Assembly: GCA_035316885.1 (NCBI GenBank)
Contig: DATHII010000052.1
Coordinates: 1-6,330 of the forward strand
DNA: 6,330 nucleotides
Direction of reading: 5' to 3'
DNA from: DASRTE01 sp035316885
GTDB taxonomy: Bacteria; Actinomycetota; Actinomycetes; Jiangellales; Jiangellaceae
Every line of letters begins with the position of its first letter. Within the stretch, counting starts at the first letter, position 1. This document shows, piece by piece, positions 4,955-6,330 of this stretch. The translations under genes and the position numbers were made by a program. A model generated the notes under the pieces. It worked only from the letters and a program-made list of their open reading frames with translations. It made no database searches and was not told the origin of the DNA.

Positions 4955-6067
4955 TGTCTGAGTTCAGGACATCGTTCACACCTGTCGCGGGACATCGTTC
5001 ACACCCGGAGCCGAGGGGTGAGCGATGGGTATGGCGCAGTTGGTGGTCGCTGCCGTCCTAGTCGAGGGACGCAGCAAGAGCGAGGTCGCACGCGAGTACG
5101 GCGTATCACGCCGGTGGGTGATCACCCTTGTCCAGCGCTACCTCGCCGAGGGCGACGCCGGCCTGGAGCCACGATCCCGCCGTCCGGTGACCAGCCCACA
5201 GCGCACCGCGGTGGAAGTCGAGGACGAGATCGTCGAGATCCGCAAGGACCTCGACCGCGGCGGCCATGAGGCCGGCGCGGCCACGATCGCGTTCCACCTT
5301 GAACAACGGCACGGCACGGCGCCCGCCGTCTCCACGATCTGGCGGATCCTGTCCGCCCGCGGCTTGGTCACCCCGCAGCCCCACAAGCGCCCCAAGAGCA
5401 GCTACCTGCGGTTCACCGCCGAGCAGCCCAACGAGCGCTGGCAGCTCGACATCACCCACTGGGCCCTCGCCGACGGCACCGACGTGGAGATCCTCAACCT
5501 CCTTGACGACCACTCCAGGGTCTGCGTCGGCAGCCCAACCCCGCCGGTGTTCAAGGCCGGCGACGTCGACGACTGCTTCCGCAAAGCTGCTGCCAGCTAT
5601 GGAGATCCGGCCAGCATGCGCAGTGACAACGCAGCGGTCTTCACCGGTCGCTCCCGCGGTGGCGGCCGGGAGGTCCTCGAGGTCACCTTGAACGCTCGCG
5701 GCATCGGCTTCCGGCACTCCCGGCCCTACCGCCCGCAGACCTGCGGCAAGGTCGAACGGTTCCACCAGACCCTCAAGAAATGGCTCACCACCCAACCCCG
5801 GGCCCGGACCCTGCGGCAGCGACAGATCGACCCCAGCGGAGTGTTCACTCTGCGGGACAACAGCCGCCTGCACCACATCGGCGTCGGGCGACGCCACGCA
5901 GGCACCGACATCCTGGTCCTAGTCCACGACCTGCACGTCCGCGTCCTCAACCACGACGGCGAACTGCTTCGAGAACTCCACCTCGATCCGTCCAAGGACT
6001 ACCAACCACAGCCCAAAACGTGAACGATGTCGCGCGACACCCGTGCACGGTGTCCCGCGACATCACA
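4955..6067 (+). mobile_element. IS481-family insertion sequence, 1113 bp
   Basis: The element starts TGT and ends ACA, with 49-bp imperfect terminal inverted repeats (4955-5003 and 6019-6067). They match at 34 of 49 positions, and at 19 of 20 in the inner part (TGTCGCGGGACATCGTTCAC). The left end carries a 16-bp direct repeat (GGACATCGTTCACACC at 4967-4982 and 4990-5005, period 23), probably repeated transposase binding boxes. One transposase gene fills the element, and its stop codon lies inside the right inverted repeat. Perfect 16-bp direct repeats flank it, so insertion looks recent and direct. Confidence 0.88.
5025..6023 (+). CDS. IS481-family DDE transposase, 332 aa, apparent internal deletion
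   Basis: The ATG at 5025 follows GAGGGG at 6 nt. Residues 1-60 are a helix-turn-helix DNA-binding region (SKSEVAREYGVSRRWVITLV, then GLEPRSRRP). The RNase-H-like core carries Asp142 (WQLDITHW), Asp201 (RSDNAAVF) and Glu244 (CGKVERFHQTLKKWL), the DDE triad. Most relatives have SDNGA, so Gly to Ala here may weaken activity. After TQPRARTL (about residue 263) the protein jumps straight to IDPSGVFTLRDNSRLHHIGVG. Relatives, as I remember them, have about 60 more residues in between, including a YYNxxRPHRA-type block. That loss is in frame, and the C-terminal tail (VLVLVHDLHVRVLNHDGELLREL) is otherwise normal. The enzyme is probably impaired and may need help from an intact copy. Confidence 0.88.
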   Translation: MGMAQLVVAAVLVEGRSKSEVAREYGVSRRWVITLVQRYLAEGDAGLEPRSRRPVTSPQRTAVEVEDEIVEIRKDLDRGGHEAGAATIAFHLEQRHGTAPAVSTIWRILSARGLVTPQPHKRPKSSYLRFTAEQPNERWQLDITHWALADGTDVEILNLLDDHSRVCVGSPTPPVFKAGDVDDCFRKAAASYGDPASMRSDNAAVFTGRSRGGGREVLEVTLNARGIGFRHSRPYRPQTCGKVERFHQTLKKWLTTQPRARTLRQRQIDPSGVFTLRDNSRLHHIGVGRRHAGTDILVLVHDLHVRVLNHDGELLRELHLDPSKDYQPQPKT

Positions 6068-6083
6068 CTCGTGGGCCCCGTGG
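6068..6083. repeat. Right copy of the 16-bp target-site duplication
   Basis: This is an exact copy of 4939-4954, directly after the ACA end of the insertion sequence. It overlaps the acceptor 3' strand and part of the T-stem of the tRNA-like fragment. Confidence 0.8.
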
Positions 6084-6113
6084 GGCTCGAACCCACAACC
6101 CGCGGATTAGAAG
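6072..6113 (-). tRNA. 3' half of a tRNA (anticodon loop reads TCT, Arg-like), 5' half absent
   Basis: On the minus strand, an anticodon loop CTTCTAA (6107-6113) is followed by the 3' anticodon stem TCCGC (6102-6106) and a 5-nt variable region. Then come T-stem GTGGG, T-loop TTCGAGC, T-stem CCCAC (6080-6096), acceptor strand GGGGCCC (6073-6079) and discriminator A (6072). The T-arm is perfect. Upstream of the anticodon loop the sequence needed for the other stem strand (GCGGA) is absent, and no proper D-arm or 5' acceptor (GGGCCCC) follows. It is a tRNA fragment, not a working gene. Loss exactly at the anticodon loop is typical of attachment sites of elements that integrate into tRNA 3' ends. 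CCA is not encoded. Confidence 0.7.
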
Positions 6114-6207
6114 GACCCAGGATAGCGGCTACTGTGGCCCTACCTGCGACTATGCCCCCACCGCGTCCCCCACCAGCCCCACCAGCGCGCCATGGTCGAC
6201 CTCATTT

Positions 6208-6228
6208 CATGCCACGAACCATGCCACG
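6208..6228. repeat. Short direct repeat CATGCCACG, twice, 12-bp period
   Basis: CATGCCACG occurs at 6208-6216 and 6220-6228, about 100 bp from the tRNA fragment. Such short repeats beside an attachment site can be arm-type sites for an integrase or excisionase, but two 9-mers are weak evidence. Confidence 0.3.
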
Positions 6229-6303
6229 CGCGCTGCCCGTGCCGGCGACAATGGGCCAGCGGTTGGGGTGCCTGGCGGTGCTGACCCGGCGGGAGGTGGA
6301 CCC

Positions 6304-6330
6304 GTGTCGGGGAGCCGCCTTGGCTGGGCC
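6304..6330 (+). CDS. Possible start of a gene, truncated by the window end
   Basis: GGGAGG (6291-6296) stands 7 nt before a GTG at 6304, and the frame stays open to the window end (V/M-SGSRLGWA). The ribosome-binding site is convincing but nine codons are too few to name a product. A competing frame from ATG 6252 (MGQRLGCLAVLTRREV) is also open but has no such site. Confidence 0.3.

Noticed and set aside
5106..5897. 263-codon minus-strand frame within the insertion sequence
   Set aside because: It mirrors the transposase in a GC-rich shadow frame, is Val/Ala/Gly/Asp-rich, and has no motif of its own.
6138..6180. Possible G-quadruplex on the minus strand
   Set aside because: Only three long G-tracts are close together (complement of 6155-6159, 6167-6171, 6177-6180). 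The fourth needs a 14-nt loop, so the case is marginal in GC-rich DNA.
6131..6195. Minus-strand mini-ORF reading MARWWGWWGTRWGHSRR, like a Trp-rich leader peptide
   Set aside because: It arises from TGG-rich repeats in a G-rich strand. There is only a weak GAGG before it, no attenuator hairpins and no tryptophan gene nearby.

Overview
The window is GC-rich, with Shine-Dalgarno-led genes, NTG starts and strong G/C third-position bias. This suggests a high-GC actinobacterium. I cannot place it below that level.

Left part (1-2540): a decayed region. One intact small gene, a carboxymuconolactone-decarboxylase-like protein, lies at 39-368 on the minus strand. Around it are broken genes. One is an alpha-helical protein at 791-1101 with one extra G. 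One is a remnant of a CadI/ArsI-type cadmium/arsenic glyoxalase-fold protein (1437-1651, minus). One is a PAP2-phosphatase remnant (about 2030-2453, minus) that runs into an unrelated unknown protein end (1704-2029). A perfect CRP-type palindrome (TGTGA-N6-TCACA) lies between the last two. A 17-codon cysteine-rich ORF with a strong ribosome-binding site ends in CCEPGCC.

Middle part (2541-4869): three intact genes for exported proteins, all on the plus strand. They encode a 270-aa lipoprotein of a conserved uncharacterised family, a 109-aa secreted PepSY-domain protein and a 147-aa cupredoxin-like copper lipoprotein. Their gaps hold inverted and direct repeats, including two copies of a 33-nt hairpin 72 bp apart.

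Right part (4870-6330): a complete IS481-family insertion sequence (4955-6067) bounded by perfect 16-bp direct repeats, taken as its target-site duplication. The target was the 3' end of a tRNA-like sequence. The 3' half of a minus-strand tRNA (T-arm, anticodon loop reading TCT, acceptor 3' strand) is clear, but the 5' half is missing. That is the form left at the distal end of an element integrated into a tRNA gene. The transposase keeps its D, D and E residues but seems to lack an internal block after the catalytic Glu. The last bases contain a plausible start of another gene.

Overall this looks like a junction zone: an att-like tRNA fragment secondarily hit by an IS, next to a small envelope/copper gene group and a stretch of metal-related gene debris. 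I see no convincing complete novel system. The best leads are the tRNA-fragment boundary, the paired hairpin repeats, and the cysteine-rich mini-ORF beside the CadI/ArsI remnant.
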